A DNA stretch of 64,000 bases from Trebonia sp036276115 (GCA_036276115.1 DATBEM010000037.1:25709-89708), one strand, 5' to 3'; shown: positions 23,513-31,948, numbered from the stretch's first letter. Notes: generated by a model from the letters alone, not told the origin. A program made the numbers and translations.

Positions 23513-26233
23513 GTGGCAACGACTCGCAGCCGTCCTTCTCACGGCCGTGAGCGAGCTCACAACCGGGCCGGCGGCGCCGCTGCCGAGCACCGCGCGAAGA
23601 TCTACGCCGTCGCCCTCGTCGGGGCGGCCGTCATCCTCGCGTTCTTGACCTTCACCAGCACCGGCCACGTCGTCGATGCGGCCGTGCAGCACTTCATGCT
23701 CTTCTACGCCGGGGTCTTCGCGCTGATCGCGCTGTGCGCGTCGGTCGGCCTCGGCTTCGTGGCGGGGATGCGCATCGTCCTCAGCCCGGGACACCGGATC
23801 TTCGTTCAGTCCGCGCACCGGGCGGCTTCCTTCGGCGCGCTGGCGTTCCTGGCCATCCACATCACGACCGAGATCCTGGCCCAGCGGTCCCACGCCCTCG
23901 ACGCGTTCATCCCGTTCCTGTCCCCGTTCCGGACGTTCTACATCGGCCTCGGGACGCTCGCCTCGGACCTCATCATCCTGCTCGTTATAACGGGCATCTT
24001 CCGCAAGCGGTTCACCGTCAACGGCAAGGCCTGGCGGTGGCGGGCGATTCACTACTCCTCGTATGCCTGCCTCGTCTTCGGGGTCCTGCACGGGCTCCTC
24101 GGCGGGCGCGCGGCCGCGCCGTACGTGGACTGGAGCTACGGCTTCGTCGTCGCGCTGGTCGCGCTCGGCCTGGCCGTCCGCGCCATCACCGGCTCGATGC
24201 GGGCCAAGGAGACCCTGAGCGCACCGCCGGTCCCCGAGTCCGGCGTGAACGCGGGGTCGGCCCCGATGCGCGCGGCGGCCATGTTCGCGCAACTCGGGAT
24301 CGCCCGCGCCGTCGTCTCAGGCGGCCCGGCGGTCGGCGCCGGGCCGATGCCGGCCGTCGGGGCCGGGCGGGCGGCTCTGCCGGGCGGCGCGGCGTGGCCG
24401 GAGGGCGGTGCGTGGCTCGACGGCCGCGCAAGCGCGGACATGCCGGCCGTGGCCGCCCTGGCCGCGCCGGTCCTGGCCGACATCATCAGCACCGGGTCGC
24501 TGGCGATCCCGGTGAATCCCGCCCAGCCGGGCGGTCCGCACAGCGGTGCCCAGCCGGTGTACGAGCCGGGGTACGTCGGCCCGCCACGCTACCGGGGGGC
24601 ACCTCGTAACCCCTGGAGCGGCCCGCTGCCCCAGGTCACGACCGGCGCCATGCCCGCCCTGCCCAGCAGCGAGCCGCCCCGGGCCAGGACCGGCCCGATG
24701 CCGCGAGCTGGCACCGGCCCGATGCCGGCGGCCTTCGACGGGCAGTGGCCGAGGAGCGCCAACGGGCCGATGCCCCGGGCCGCTACCGGGCCGATGCCCC
24801 GGCCTGCCACTGGCCCCATGCCCGTGGTTCCGGGCGGGCAGCTTCCGCGAGCCGCCACTGGCCCGGTGCCGAGGGTAGCGACCGGCCCCATGCCCCGGGC
24901 TGCCACCGGGCCGATGCCCCGGGCTGCCACCGGCGCCATGCCCGTGGTTCCGGGCGGGCAGCTTCCGCGAGCCGCCACTGGCCCGGTGCCGAGGGCCGCT
25001 ACCGGCCCCATGCCCCGGGCCGCTACCGGCCCCATGCCCACGATCGGCGAGGGAGCGATGCCACCGGGCGGGATCGGGCCGGTGCCGCCCTCCTGGCTGA
25101 GCTCAGTCCCCGGTGACCCTAGCGCGTCGTCCTTCGCGGCGCCCGGCCCGGGAACCTGGCCGGGGCCGGTGTCGCGGCCTGCGGCGATGCCCGCGGCTAG
25201 CGCGATGTACCCGGCGGGAGCGATGCCGCCGGCTGGCGTTCCCCGGCCGGGGCCGGTTCCCTCCACGGGGATGATGCCGCCCGGCGGGGTCGGACCGTAC
25301 CCGCGGGCGTGGGCCGGATCGGGGTCGCGCGAGCAGGCGATGCCGGGTACCGCCCCCACCGGTTCGATGGCTCCGGTCGCACCGTCGTCCACGGGATCGA
25401 TTCCGGCCGGACCGCTCGCTGGCGGTTCCTGGCCACCCGGGATGGTGCCGGGTGGCTTGTCGCGGCCCGCCCCGGCGGGCCACATGCCCTACCCGTCCGG
25501 CCGTGCGGCGGAGGATGGCGGCCCTGGCGGCCGAGCCAGGCCGCGTGCGACCGGTTCCCCTCCGCGGGCAGCGTCGGCGCCCGCCGGCCCCGAGCGGCCG
25601 GGATCATGGCCGACGGCCGGCGACCGGCCGGACTCAGGGGCCTGGGCGACGGCGGGTGACCCCCGCAGCGCCGGGCCGTGGCCGGCGGCGGGCGACCCGC
25701 GGAACTCGGGGTCGTGGCCGGCGGTCGGCCCTCAGGACTCAGGGTCGTGGCCGGCGGCTGGACGCGCGCCCGGCCGGCAGCAGGCCGGCTCCCCGGCCCC
25801 CGGGTACGGCGGCCCTGCTCACCGGCCCCTCGCCACTAACGTCCCCGCGTACGAGGACTCCCCGTCCAACCCCGCGTACGACGTTCGCGGCTACGGCGAC
25901 CTCGCGTACGGCAACGTGGCGGACGCCGGCGCCGGGCGCGGCGGCGCGGCCCCGGCCGGGTCCTGGGACCACGGGATCCCGGGGGCGGACCCCCGGCTGC
26001 GCTACCGCTCGCCGGGGCCGGGAATGCCTGGCTACCAGGGCGGCACGCCCTCACGCGGGGCCGACCCGTACGCGCCCGGCCTTGACGCCACGGCCGGGTA
26101 CGACGCCGCCAGCCTCGGGAACCACGCCGCCAGCCTCGGGTACGAGGCCGGCGCCCTCGGGCGGGACGGCCAGGACCCGTATGCGCGGGATCCGTACGGG
26201 GACGGCGTGTACGGCCGGGAAGGCTGGCGTTGA
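23513..26233 (+). CDS. Ferric-reductase-like membrane protein with long Pro/Gly/Met repeat tail
   Basis: 906 residues. Residues 25-225 have six membrane helices of the ferric-reductase-like family, with histidines suited to bind two haems (SAHRAASF, LAIHITTEIL, RAIHYSSY, VLHGLLGG). The remaining ~680 residues are low-complexity Pro/Gly/Ala, with many ATGPMPRA and PVVPGGQLPRA repeats and later DPRNSGSWPAA units. The gene has a good AGGAGG site. It overlaps the next gene (TTGA), so the two proteins probably form one complex, with the partner delivering electrons to membrane haems. The role of the tail is unknown. Confidence 0.8.
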   Translation: MATTRSRPSHGRERAHNRAGGAAAEHRAKIYAVALVGAAVILAFLTFTSTGHVVDAAVQHFMLFYAGVFALIALCASVGLGFVAGMRIVLSPGHRIFVQSAHRAASFGALAFLAIHITTEILAQRSHALDAFIPFLSPFRTFYIGLGTLASDLIILLVITGIFRKRFTVNGKAWRWRAIHYSSYACLVFGVLHGLLGGRAAAPYVDWSYGFVVALVALGLAVRAITGSMRAKETLSAPPVPESGVNAGSAPMRAAAMFAQLGIARAVVSGGPAVGAGPMPAVGAGRAALPGGAAWPEGGAWLDGRASADMPAVAALAAPVLADIISTGSLAIPVNPAQPGGPHSGAQPVYEPGYVGPPRYRGAPRNPWSGPLPQVTTGAMPALPSSEPPRARTGPMPRAGTGPMPAAFDGQWPRSANGPMPRAATGPMPRPATGPMPVVPGGQLPRAATGPVPRVATGPMPRAATGPMPRAATGAMPVVPGGQLPRAATGPVPRAATGPMPRAATGPMPTIGEGAMPPGGIGPVPPSWLSSVPGDPSASSFAAPGPGTWPGPVSRPAAMPAASAMYPAGAMPPAGVPRPGPVPSTGMMPPGGVGPYPRAWAGSGSREQAMPGTAPTGSMAPVAPSSTGSIPAGPLAGGSWPPGMVPGGLSRPAPAGHMPYPSGRAAEDGGPGGRARPRATGSPPRAASAPAGPERPGSWPTAGDRPDSGAWATAGDPRSAGPWPAAGDPRNSGSWPAVGPQDSGSWPAAGRAPGRQQAGSPAPGYGGPAHRPLATNVPAYEDSPSNPAYDVRGYGDLAYGNVADAGAGRGGAAPAGSWDHGIPGADPRLRYRSPGPGMPGYQGGTPSRGADPYAPGLDATAGYDAASLGNHAASLGYEAGALGRDGQDPYARDPYGDGVYGREGWR
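24781..25020 (+). repeat. Near-identical 120-bp tandem duplication
   Basis: 24781-24900 and 24901-25020 are two near-identical copies in register, differing at a handful of positions. Each encodes 40 residues of the ATGPMPRA/VVPGGQLPRA repeat. The exact multiple of three keeps the frame. Confidence 0.92.
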
Positions 26234-27846
26234 ACCCGACCAACCCCGAAGAGCTTGACGTTCCCGCGATCATGCGGATTGGCGCGGCCCGCATGACGGC
26301 CGGGCTTGACCACATGGCGCGGATCGACCTCGAAGGGCACGCCCGCGTCTTCGGGGCATTGCCCCGCATGACCGCCGATCAGCTGGTGGAGGCGGCCACC
26401 CAGGTGGACCTGCGCGGCCAGGGCGGGGCCGCGTTCCCGTTCGCGCGCAAGCTGCGGGCCGTCATCGACGCTGCCCGCCGGGCGGATGAGCCGCCGGTCA
26501 TCGTCGTCAACGCCGCCGAGGGCGAGCCGGGCTCGTTCAAGGACAAGATGCTCCTGATCAGGTCGCCGTACCTGGTCCTGAGCGGTGCCGCCCTCGTCGC
26601 CGAGGCGATCGGGGCGGAGGAGATCATCGTCGGGGTGACTGGCAACGAGCTCGCCAACCGCTCGCTGGAGGCCGCCATCAAGGCCGAGCCGGGGCTACGG
26701 AAGATGGTGCACGTCTTCCAGCAGCCCGAGCGGTTCATCTCCGGCGAGTCGGGCGCGCTGGTCCGCGGGATCAACGGGAAGAAGCCACTGCCCCCAGGCC
26801 GCAAGCAACTCGCCGCCGAGAAGGGCGTGGACGACGGTCCCACCCTGCTGTCCAACGCCTCGACGTTCGCCCAGGTATCGGTCCTGGCCCTGCTCGGGCC
26901 GCAGCGCTTCGCCTCCGTCGGCGCGCCCGAGGAGCCGGGGACGGTCTTGCTCTCCGTCAGCGGCTCGGCCCGGCGCCCGGCCGTCGTGGAGTGCCCGACC
27001 GGGGTGCCGCTCGGGCACGTCCTCGACGTCTGCGAGGCGCCAGCGGGCGACGGGGTGCTCGTCGGCGGCTACCACGGCCTGTGGCTGGATGCCGAGGTCG
27101 CCTACCAGGTGCCGGTCGGGCGGGAGGGCCTCGCGTCGGTGGCGGGCACGTTCGGCGCGGGCGTGGTCCTTCCCCTCGGCGAGGGCACCTGCCCCCTGGG
27201 CGAAGTCGCGCGGATCGCCAGCTACCTCGCGGGCGAGTCATCCGGCCAGTGCGGTCCGTGCAAGCTCGGCCTGCCCGCCATCGCGCGGGCGCTGAACGCC
27301 ATCGTGGACGGGTCGGGCGGCATGGAGGCGATCGACGTCGCCCGCCGGGCCGCCGCCGCGACAATCCGGCGGGGCGCCTGCTCCCACCCGGACGGGACCA
27401 TCCGCATGGTGATGTCCGCCCTCGAGGTCTTCACCGAGGACCTGGCCGCGCACGTCTTCCACACCACCTGCGGCCGGCCCGTGCGGGGCGTCCTGCCGCT
27501 GCCGGCTGGCCCCGAGACCGACAGCGACCGGCTGCTGACGGTTGACTGGGTCCGGTGCCAGGGCCACGGCCTGTGCGCTCACCTCGTGCCGGAGCTCATT
27601 CACCTAGACGCGAACGGCTTCCCGGTCATCATGAGCATCCCGGTGCCGCCCTGGCTGGAGAAGGACGCCCAGCAAGCCGTCGAGATGTGCCCCGCCCTGG
27701 CCCTGCGGCTGGCGGCCGACCCGCGCAAGCAGGGCGGCGGGCGCCCACCGGGCCCGGAGCAGGCGCTCCCGGTCCCGGTGCTGCGCAGGGGCCTGGTCGG
27801 TGGCGGCTCGGGGCGACCGGCGATCGGGCCGTCATCACGCGGCTAG
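26230..27846 (+). CDS. NuoF-like flavo-iron-sulfur protein with C-terminal ferredoxin domain
   Basis: 538 residues. The N-terminal half matches the FMN/NADH-binding region of NuoF (DLRGQGGAAFPFARKL; VNAAEGEPGSFKDKMLL), followed by an SLBB-type region. The NuoF Fe-S motif ESCGxCxPC reads ESSGQCGPC: the first ligand cysteine is replaced by serine (TCC), while the other two and the distal Cys (RRGACSHPDG) remain. The C terminus (about 435-500) is a three-cysteine ferredoxin (VRCQGHGLCAHLVPELIHLD, EMCPALAL), expected to bind a [3Fe-4S] cluster. It starts with TTG overlapping the upstream stop. The likely job is to pass electrons from a soluble donor to the membrane haem protein. Confidence 0.85.
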   Translation: MNPTNPEELDVPAIMRIGAARMTAGLDHMARIDLEGHARVFGALPRMTADQLVEAATQVDLRGQGGAAFPFARKLRAVIDAARRADEPPVIVVNAAEGEPGSFKDKMLLIRSPYLVLSGAALVAEAIGAEEIIVGVTGNELANRSLEAAIKAEPGLRKMVHVFQQPERFISGESGALVRGINGKKPLPPGRKQLAAEKGVDDGPTLLSNASTFAQVSVLALLGPQRFASVGAPEEPGTVLLSVSGSARRPAVVECPTGVPLGHVLDVCEAPAGDGVLVGGYHGLWLDAEVAYQVPVGREGLASVAGTFGAGVVLPLGEGTCPLGEVARIASYLAGESSGQCGPCKLGLPAIARALNAIVDGSGGMEAIDVARRAAAATIRRGACSHPDGTIRMVMSALEVFTEDLAAHVFHTTCGRPVRGVLPLPAGPETDSDRLLTVDWVRCQGHGLCAHLVPELIHLDANGFPVIMSIPVPPWLEKDAQQAVEMCPALALRLAADPRKQGGGRPPGPEQALPVPVLRRGLVGGGSGRPAIGPSSRG

Positions 27847-27862
27847 ACCGCCGGTCCCCGGC

Positions 27863-29188
27863 CTAGCGAGAGGCGGCCGGGGCGGCCACGGCCCACCCGG
27901 CCGACCGCCACAAGGACGGCCGGATCGCCTGGCAGCCGTCAATGAGCAGCCTGGCCCGGACCGCCGCCGCGGCGGCGGCCGGGTTGATCGCGGCGAACTC
28001 CGGCCAGGCGGTGCCGATGAGCACCGCGTCGGCCTCGTGGGCGGCTGCGAGGGCACTGTCGGCGAAGCCGAGGTGCGGGAAGCTGGCCACCGCGTTGCCA
28101 ATGGCGACCGGGTCGTAGACGACGACCTCGGCGCCGAGGCGGGTGAGCCGGTCGGCCACGTCCAGGCTGGGGGAGTCCCGCACGTCGTCGGTCCCGGCCT
28201 TGAACGCCGCCCCCCACAGCGCGATCCGCTTGCCGTGCAGCGGGCCCGCGAACGCCTGCGCGAGGTCCACGATGTCCTGCCGCCGCTGCGTGTTGACGTC
28301 GTCAACCGCCGACAGCAGGGCCTGCGCGCCCGGGACGCCGGCTGCCGCCGCGAAGGCGGCCAGGCCCCGGACGTCCTTGGGCAGGCAGCCGCCCCCGTAG
28401 CCCAGGCCCGGCGTCAGGAAGCCCGGGCCGATCCGCGCGTCGAGGGCGACGGCCTCGGCGATCGCGGCCGTATCCCCGCCGGTCGCGGCAGCGAGGTCGC
28501 TGATCGCGTTGAGCAGGGTGAGCTTGGTGGCGAGGAACGCGTTGGCGGCCGCCTTGGCGAGCTCGGCGCTCACCGGGTCGGTGATGACGAGCGGGACGCC
28601 CCGGCGGGTCAGCGGCCGGTAGACCTCGCGGATCACCGTCTCGGCGGCGCTGCTGGGAACGCCCACGACGATCCGGTCGGGCATGAGGGAGTCGCTGATG
28701 GCGCTGCCGGTCCGCAGGAACTCGGGGTTCCACGCGACCTCGACCAGGGCGGGGCCCGGCCGGCCGGCGGTGGCCAGCTTGCTGAGCTCCAGGGCCAGCT
28801 GGGTGGCGGTGCCGGGCGGGACGGTCGACCGGCCGACGATGAGGGACGGGCGGGTCACGTGCGCGGCCAGGGCGCGGGCGGCGCTGAAGACCTGGGTCAG
28901 GTCGTGGCCGTCATCGTCGGGCAGGCTCGGGGTCGAAACGCTCAGCAGGTGGACGGTGGCGAAGGCGGCTGCCTCGGCGAAGCTCGTGGTGAATCGCAGC
29001 CGCCCGGCTCGCAGCTTGCGCGTGAGCAGTTCATCGAGGCCGGGCTCGTGGAACCAGGCCCGCCCGCTGCTCAGCAGCGCGATCCGCGCCTCATCGACGT
29101 CTACCCCGAGCACCTCGTGGCCGATCTCGGCCAGGCAGGCGGCCTGGGTAGCGCCCAGATGGCCACAGCCGATCACGGTAAGCCTCAT
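27863..29188 (-). CDS. ugd: UDP-glucose/UDP-sugar 6-dehydrogenase
   Basis: 441 residues. It oxidises a UDP-hexose (typically UDP-glucose to UDP-glucuronate) for cell-surface polysaccharide. The NAD motif is VIGCGHLGATQAACLA, EVAWNPEFLRTGSA is a family signature, and the catalytic cysteine sits in GYGGGCLPKDVRG. The C-terminal domain has ALWGAAFKAGTDDVRDSPS. It lies just downstream of a small membrane-protein gene on the same strand. No glycosyltransferases are nearby, so the end product is unknown. Confidence 0.92.
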   Translation of the reverse strand: MRLTVIGCGHLGATQAACLAEIGHEVLGVDVDEARIALLSSGRAWFHEPGLDELLTRKLRAGRLRFTTSFAEAAAFATVHLLSVSTPSLPDDDGHDLTQVFSAARALAAHVTRPSLIVGRSTVPPGTATQLALELSKLATAGRPGPALVEVAWNPEFLRTGSAISDSLMPDRIVVGVPSSAAETVIREVYRPLTRRGVPLVITDPVSAELAKAAANAFLATKLTLLNAISDLAAATGGDTAAIAEAVALDARIGPGFLTPGLGYGGGCLPKDVRGLAAFAAAAGVPGAQALLSAVDDVNTQRRQDIVDLAQAFAGPLHGKRIALWGAAFKAGTDDVRDSPSLDVADRLTRLGAEVVVYDPVAIGNAVASFPHLGFADSALAAAHEADAVLIGTAWPEFAAINPAAAAAAVRARLLIDGCQAIRPSLWRSAGWAVAAPAASR

Positions 29189-29259
29189 AGTGGCAAGGTA
29201 GTGAGCTGGCCGCGCGGATGTGCGCGATTACGCCACTTCCGGCGCCGGGGCGACCTCGG

Positions 29260-29529
29260 TCAGCCCATCGTGCCCTCATGCCGCAAGATCGCCGCGAGCT
29301 CGCGGTCGAACTCCGCGAGCGCGCCCCGCAGCGCGCATTCCAGCCATGGGTCCGGCCGCGGCCGCAGGTGCCCGCTGACGCAGGCGACTGCCCGGCCAGC
29401 CACGTCGGCCAGGACGGCCAGCGCCTTCCGGGCGGCGACCAGCAACACCAGCACGGCCGGGAAGACCAGGTTGAATAGCAGCGGAACGCCGTGTGCGGCA
29501 CTGTCCGGATCTCCGAACATCGCGAACAC
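29260..29529 (-). CDS. Small membrane protein upstream of ugd
   Basis: 89 residues with one hydrophobic segment (LLFNLVFPAVLVLLVAARKA, residues about 17-36) and a charged C-terminal half. A strong ribosome binding site (GGGGAGGTG on the minus strand) lies 6 nt before the ATG, which supports a real gene. No recognised family. It probably shares a transcript with ugd 71 bp downstream. Confidence 0.6.
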   Translation of the reverse strand: MFAMFGDPDSAAHGVPLLFNLVFPAVLVLLVAARKALAVLADVAGRAVACVSGHLRPRPDPWLECALRGALAEFDRELAAILRHEGTMG

Positions 29530-29871
29530 CTCCCCGAAGCTCCTGGCTAGCCAACGTTACGCTATGTAATGAGTCAAGCACAGTAAGTGCCCATCTCATC
29601 AAGGGGCGCTGTCCGATGTGCACCGGCGAATGCGTCATTCCCTCCTACAGTGGACGCCTCGCGGGCGCCTGCGGTGTACTTCCTTAACATTTTTTTTATT
29701 GTGCCTTGCTGTGTGCAACTGCGCGTTGCGTCGCTGGCCGGGCTTCCGGGCCACCATGGAAGGCCGGAGCGGCCACGGCAGTTCCCGGGGTGAAAGCTGA
29801 TTTATCGCAACCAGGCGCCCCGCGTCGGCGTCTTGGATTTCGTTCGGCAAGCGCACAGATAGGGGACGTGA
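29530..29871. other. Gene-free stretch with an AT-rich patch
   Basis: No supported gene. A run of eight T (29691-29698, TTTTTTTA context) sits in an otherwise GC-rich background, followed by GCAACTGCGCGTTGC, a 5-bp dyad. It probably contains the promoter of the broken secreted-protein gene at 29872. Confidence 0.3.
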
Positions 29872-30549
29872 ATGCTGCGCACGATACGCACGAGCACCGG
29901 GATGAGACTCGCCGCGACTGCAATTGCCACGATGGGGATTGCCGCTCCGGTAATGACCGGCGGGGCTGCGGCGAACGCCGCGGCAACGACGCTCGCGGTT
30001 GGACCGGATGGTCCCCGCTCCCAGGCGGGTACACCCTGGCCAGCGGTCCGGCGGCCATCCGAGAGGCCGGGAGCGGCGATATCGGGGTCTTCGGGGCCGG
30101 GCCAGACAAGGCCCTGCGGGTCGATACCTGGCAGGCGGGCATCGGCTGGTCGGGCCAGCAGAGCATCGGCGGCAGCGTGGCCGGCGCGCCGACCCCGGTG
30201 AACGACGAGGCGAGTGGCGGCCACCTCGAGGTGTACTCGGCCGCCGCGGACGGCTCGGCCCTCAGTTACGTTCGGTCGTCAACGATACCGAAAGCGGCCA
30301 CATCGAGGTCTATGCCCAGGAGACCTCGGGCCTCCTGGAGGAAGACGCGCGCACACCAGCGGCTGGCTCGGGTTCGCCAGCACGCCCGGGACCCAGCCGG
30401 TCGGGCCGGACCCGGTCGTGATCTCGGGCTCGCGGCCGACACCGTTCGGGCTGAACATTTACGCCAACGTCGTCAATGGCGCCGCTCCGGCGCAGCCTGC
30501 CCTGCGAACCTGGGCCGGTGCCTGGAGTAACTGGTTCCTCTTCAGCTAA
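29872..30549 (+). pseudogene. Secreted lectin-like protein gene broken by three frameshifts
   Basis: The ATG at 29872 follows GGGGACGTGA and encodes a signal peptide (MRLAATAIATMGIAAPVMTG). Coherent sequence then continues in other frames: GYTLASGPAAIREAGSGDIG onward (from about 30000), VVNDTESGHIEVYAQETSG (from about 30275), and GWLGFASTPGTQPVGPDPVV to WSNWFLFS at the end (from about 30350). The three frame changes are all in the same direction. Recurrent G-x-IxVF/IEVY units with GW and WS motifs suggest a β-propeller-like secreted lectin. Sequencing error is unlikely to produce three shifts. Confidence 0.7.
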
Positions 30550-30567
30550 CGGCCCGATTTGCCGCTC

Positions 30568-30595
30568 CCCGCGCCGCCCTATCAGGCGGCGCGGG
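30568..30595. terminator. Strong hairpin between the broken gene and the permuted tRNA
   Basis: CCCGCGCCGCC (30568-30578) and GGCGGCGCGGG (30585-30595) form a perfect 11-bp stem. It could end the plus-strand pseudogene transcript. On the minus strand it lies about 40 nt after the tRNA 5' half, where a terminator of a permuted pre-tRNA would be expected. Confidence 0.65.
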
Positions 30596-30635
30596 AAGCG
30601 CTTCTCGAGGGCGGAGGAAAGCGGGGCGGCTATTT

Positions 30636-30712
30636 AGCCTGATGCTCTGCCGCTGAGCTACACTCCGGCTAACCGGAATGGCGGGACTCGAACCCGCGAC
30701 CGTCAGATCCCG
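30636..30712 (-). tRNA. Circularly permuted tRNA-like gene (3' half precedes 5' half), best read as tRNA-Pro(CGG)
   Basis: On the minus strand the 3' half comes first: anticodon-loop bases CGGGA (30712-30708), stem TCTGA (30707-30703), variable loop CGGTC, T arm GCGGG-TTCGAGT-CCCGC, acceptor CATTCCG (30680-30674) and G73. A 5-nt linker TTAGC (30672-30668) follows. Then comes the 5' half: acceptor CGGAGTG (30667-30661), T8 A9, D arm GCTC-AGCGGCA-GAGC, A26, stem TCAGG and loop bases C32 T33 (30637-30636). The halves pair with each other: acceptor 7 bp (one G-U), anticodon stem 5 bp (one G-U). All invariant positions (U8, A14, G18, G19, A21, U33, T54-T55-C56, A58) are present. Rejoining gives loop CTCGGGA, anticodon CGG with G37; C1-G72 fits Pro identity, but the discriminator is G rather than A. 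Expression and processing are unproven. Confidence 0.6.
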
Positions 30713-30731
30713 TTGAGAAGTAAGCGACCCC

Positions 30732-31919
30732 ATGGCCTCCGGGCAAAAGGCTACGTTTCCCGGGCCGGGCCGCGCTACTGATTATCTGGTCACGGCCACG
30801 CGGCCGGCGTCCGGGCCTTCCGCTGCGCGCAGGTGCGGTCGCACGCGGTCGCATGGCTTCCTCGCCCGGCCCGCGCCCGGCTTCCGTCCGCAGCCCCGCC
30901 CGCGCAGCCAGGATCTTGTGGTGGAAGCGCTGCTCGCCTCGGGCGAGCTCAGCCGGGCGGAGCTGGTGCAGGCCACCGGCCTGTCGCGGGCGACCCTCAG
31001 CCGCCTGGCGGCCGAGTTGCTGGCAGCGGGAGTGCTGGTCGAGGCGCCCGGTCCCCCCGGGCCAGGTCGCGGGCGAGTGCCGCGGCGGCTGGGCCTGGCC
31101 GGCCGCGCCGGGCTGGTTGGCGCGCTCGCGTTCGGCGACGGCGAGCTGCGGGCCGCGCTGGGGGACGCGGGCGGCCGCGTCCTGGCCGAGCAGCGCGTGG
31201 ACCTGCCTGTCGGCAACGATGCCGCCGCCGCGCTTGACGTGGCCGCCGGACTGCTCGGCGAGCTGCTCGCCAGCCGGGCGGACCGGTCCGAGGGCGCCCT
31301 GGCGCGCGTGGTCATGGGCCTGCCCTGCTCGATCGACGAGCGCACGGGGCGGGTGTCGTACAACGACATGCTGCCCGGCTGGCTGGGCCTGGCCCGGCGG
31401 CTGAGCTCGCCCGCCGGTGCGGGTGCCCGGTGGACCGCCACGTACTACCCGACCAGTGACTTCACCGGCACCCCGATCGGGACCGAGAACGTCACCAGCC
31501 TGGACGTGGCGACCAAGCCGGCCATCGTCGGCTCGGCCACCACCTGGTCGGTCACGTACACGGCCACGATGACCTTGCCGACCGCCGTCCAGGACCTGTT
31601 CGGCCTCACGGCCGGCGCCGTCGCGACCCTGAAGGTCGGCGGCCAGACCATCACCTCCTACACCCCGGGTACCGGCTCCAGCTTCAGCGGCCTGGCCAGC
31701 GTGCCCGCGGGCACCCCGACCCCGTTCGAGCTCGGCGCCTCGGGAAGGCCCTTCCTGGAAGGCTTGCGCGACTCCCTCGACCGCTACGCCCAGCCCGCGA
31801 CCGCGGCCGCCGTGAACGTGACCAGCGCTCACCTGGGCCTGCGGGCCGAGGGCATGGGCGCCGTCGGCACCGCCATCAGCCATAGCGGCGAGCTGACCGT
31901 CACCGCGTCAATGGGATAG
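30732..31919 (+). CDS. Chimeric ORF: truncated ROK-family regulator fused in frame to a PA14-like segment
   Basis: 395 residues. Residues about 60-230 are the start of a ROK transcription factor: winged HTH (SRAELVQATGLSRATLSRLA) and the first part of the sugar-kinase-like domain (ARVVMGLPCSIDERTGRVSY). At about residue 230 (near 31420) it switches to unrelated β-rich sequence (ARWTATYYPTSDFTGTPIG, WSVTYTATMTLP), resembling PA14-like secreted modules. Sugar- and zinc-binding ROK motifs are missing. The first 60 residues are unconvincing and the 5' end abuts the permuted tRNA. Probably a deletion fusion of two genes, even though the frame is open. Confidence 0.55.
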   Translation: MASGQKATFPGPGRATDYLVTATRPASGPSAARRCGRTRSHGFLARPAPGFRPQPRPRSQDLVVEALLASGELSRAELVQATGLSRATLSRLAAELLAAGVLVEAPGPPGPGRGRVPRRLGLAGRAGLVGALAFGDGELRAALGDAGGRVLAEQRVDLPVGNDAAAALDVAAGLLGELLASRADRSEGALARVVMGLPCSIDERTGRVSYNDMLPGWLGLARRLSSPAGAGARWTATYYPTSDFTGTPIGTENVTSLDVATKPAIVGSATTWSVTYTATMTLPTAVQDLFGLTAGAVATLKVGGQTITSYTPGTGSSFSGLASVPAGTPTPFELGASGRPFLEGLRDSLDRYAQPATAAAVNVTSAHLGLRAEGMGAVGTAISHSGELTVTASMG

Positions 31920-31948
31920 GGCCAGCGAGGCGATAGGCGCGGCCGGGA

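Noticed and set aside
30636..30712. Permuted tmRNA
   Set aside because: A normal D arm with GG and a 5-bp anticodon stem are present and no tag-peptide reading frame or pseudoknots are seen, so it is tRNA-like rather than tmRNA.
30541..30780. Group I intron in the tRNA anticodon loop
   Set aside because: The order is 3' half then 5' half, and no group I core elements are visible in the flanks, so a normal intron-split tRNA does not fit.
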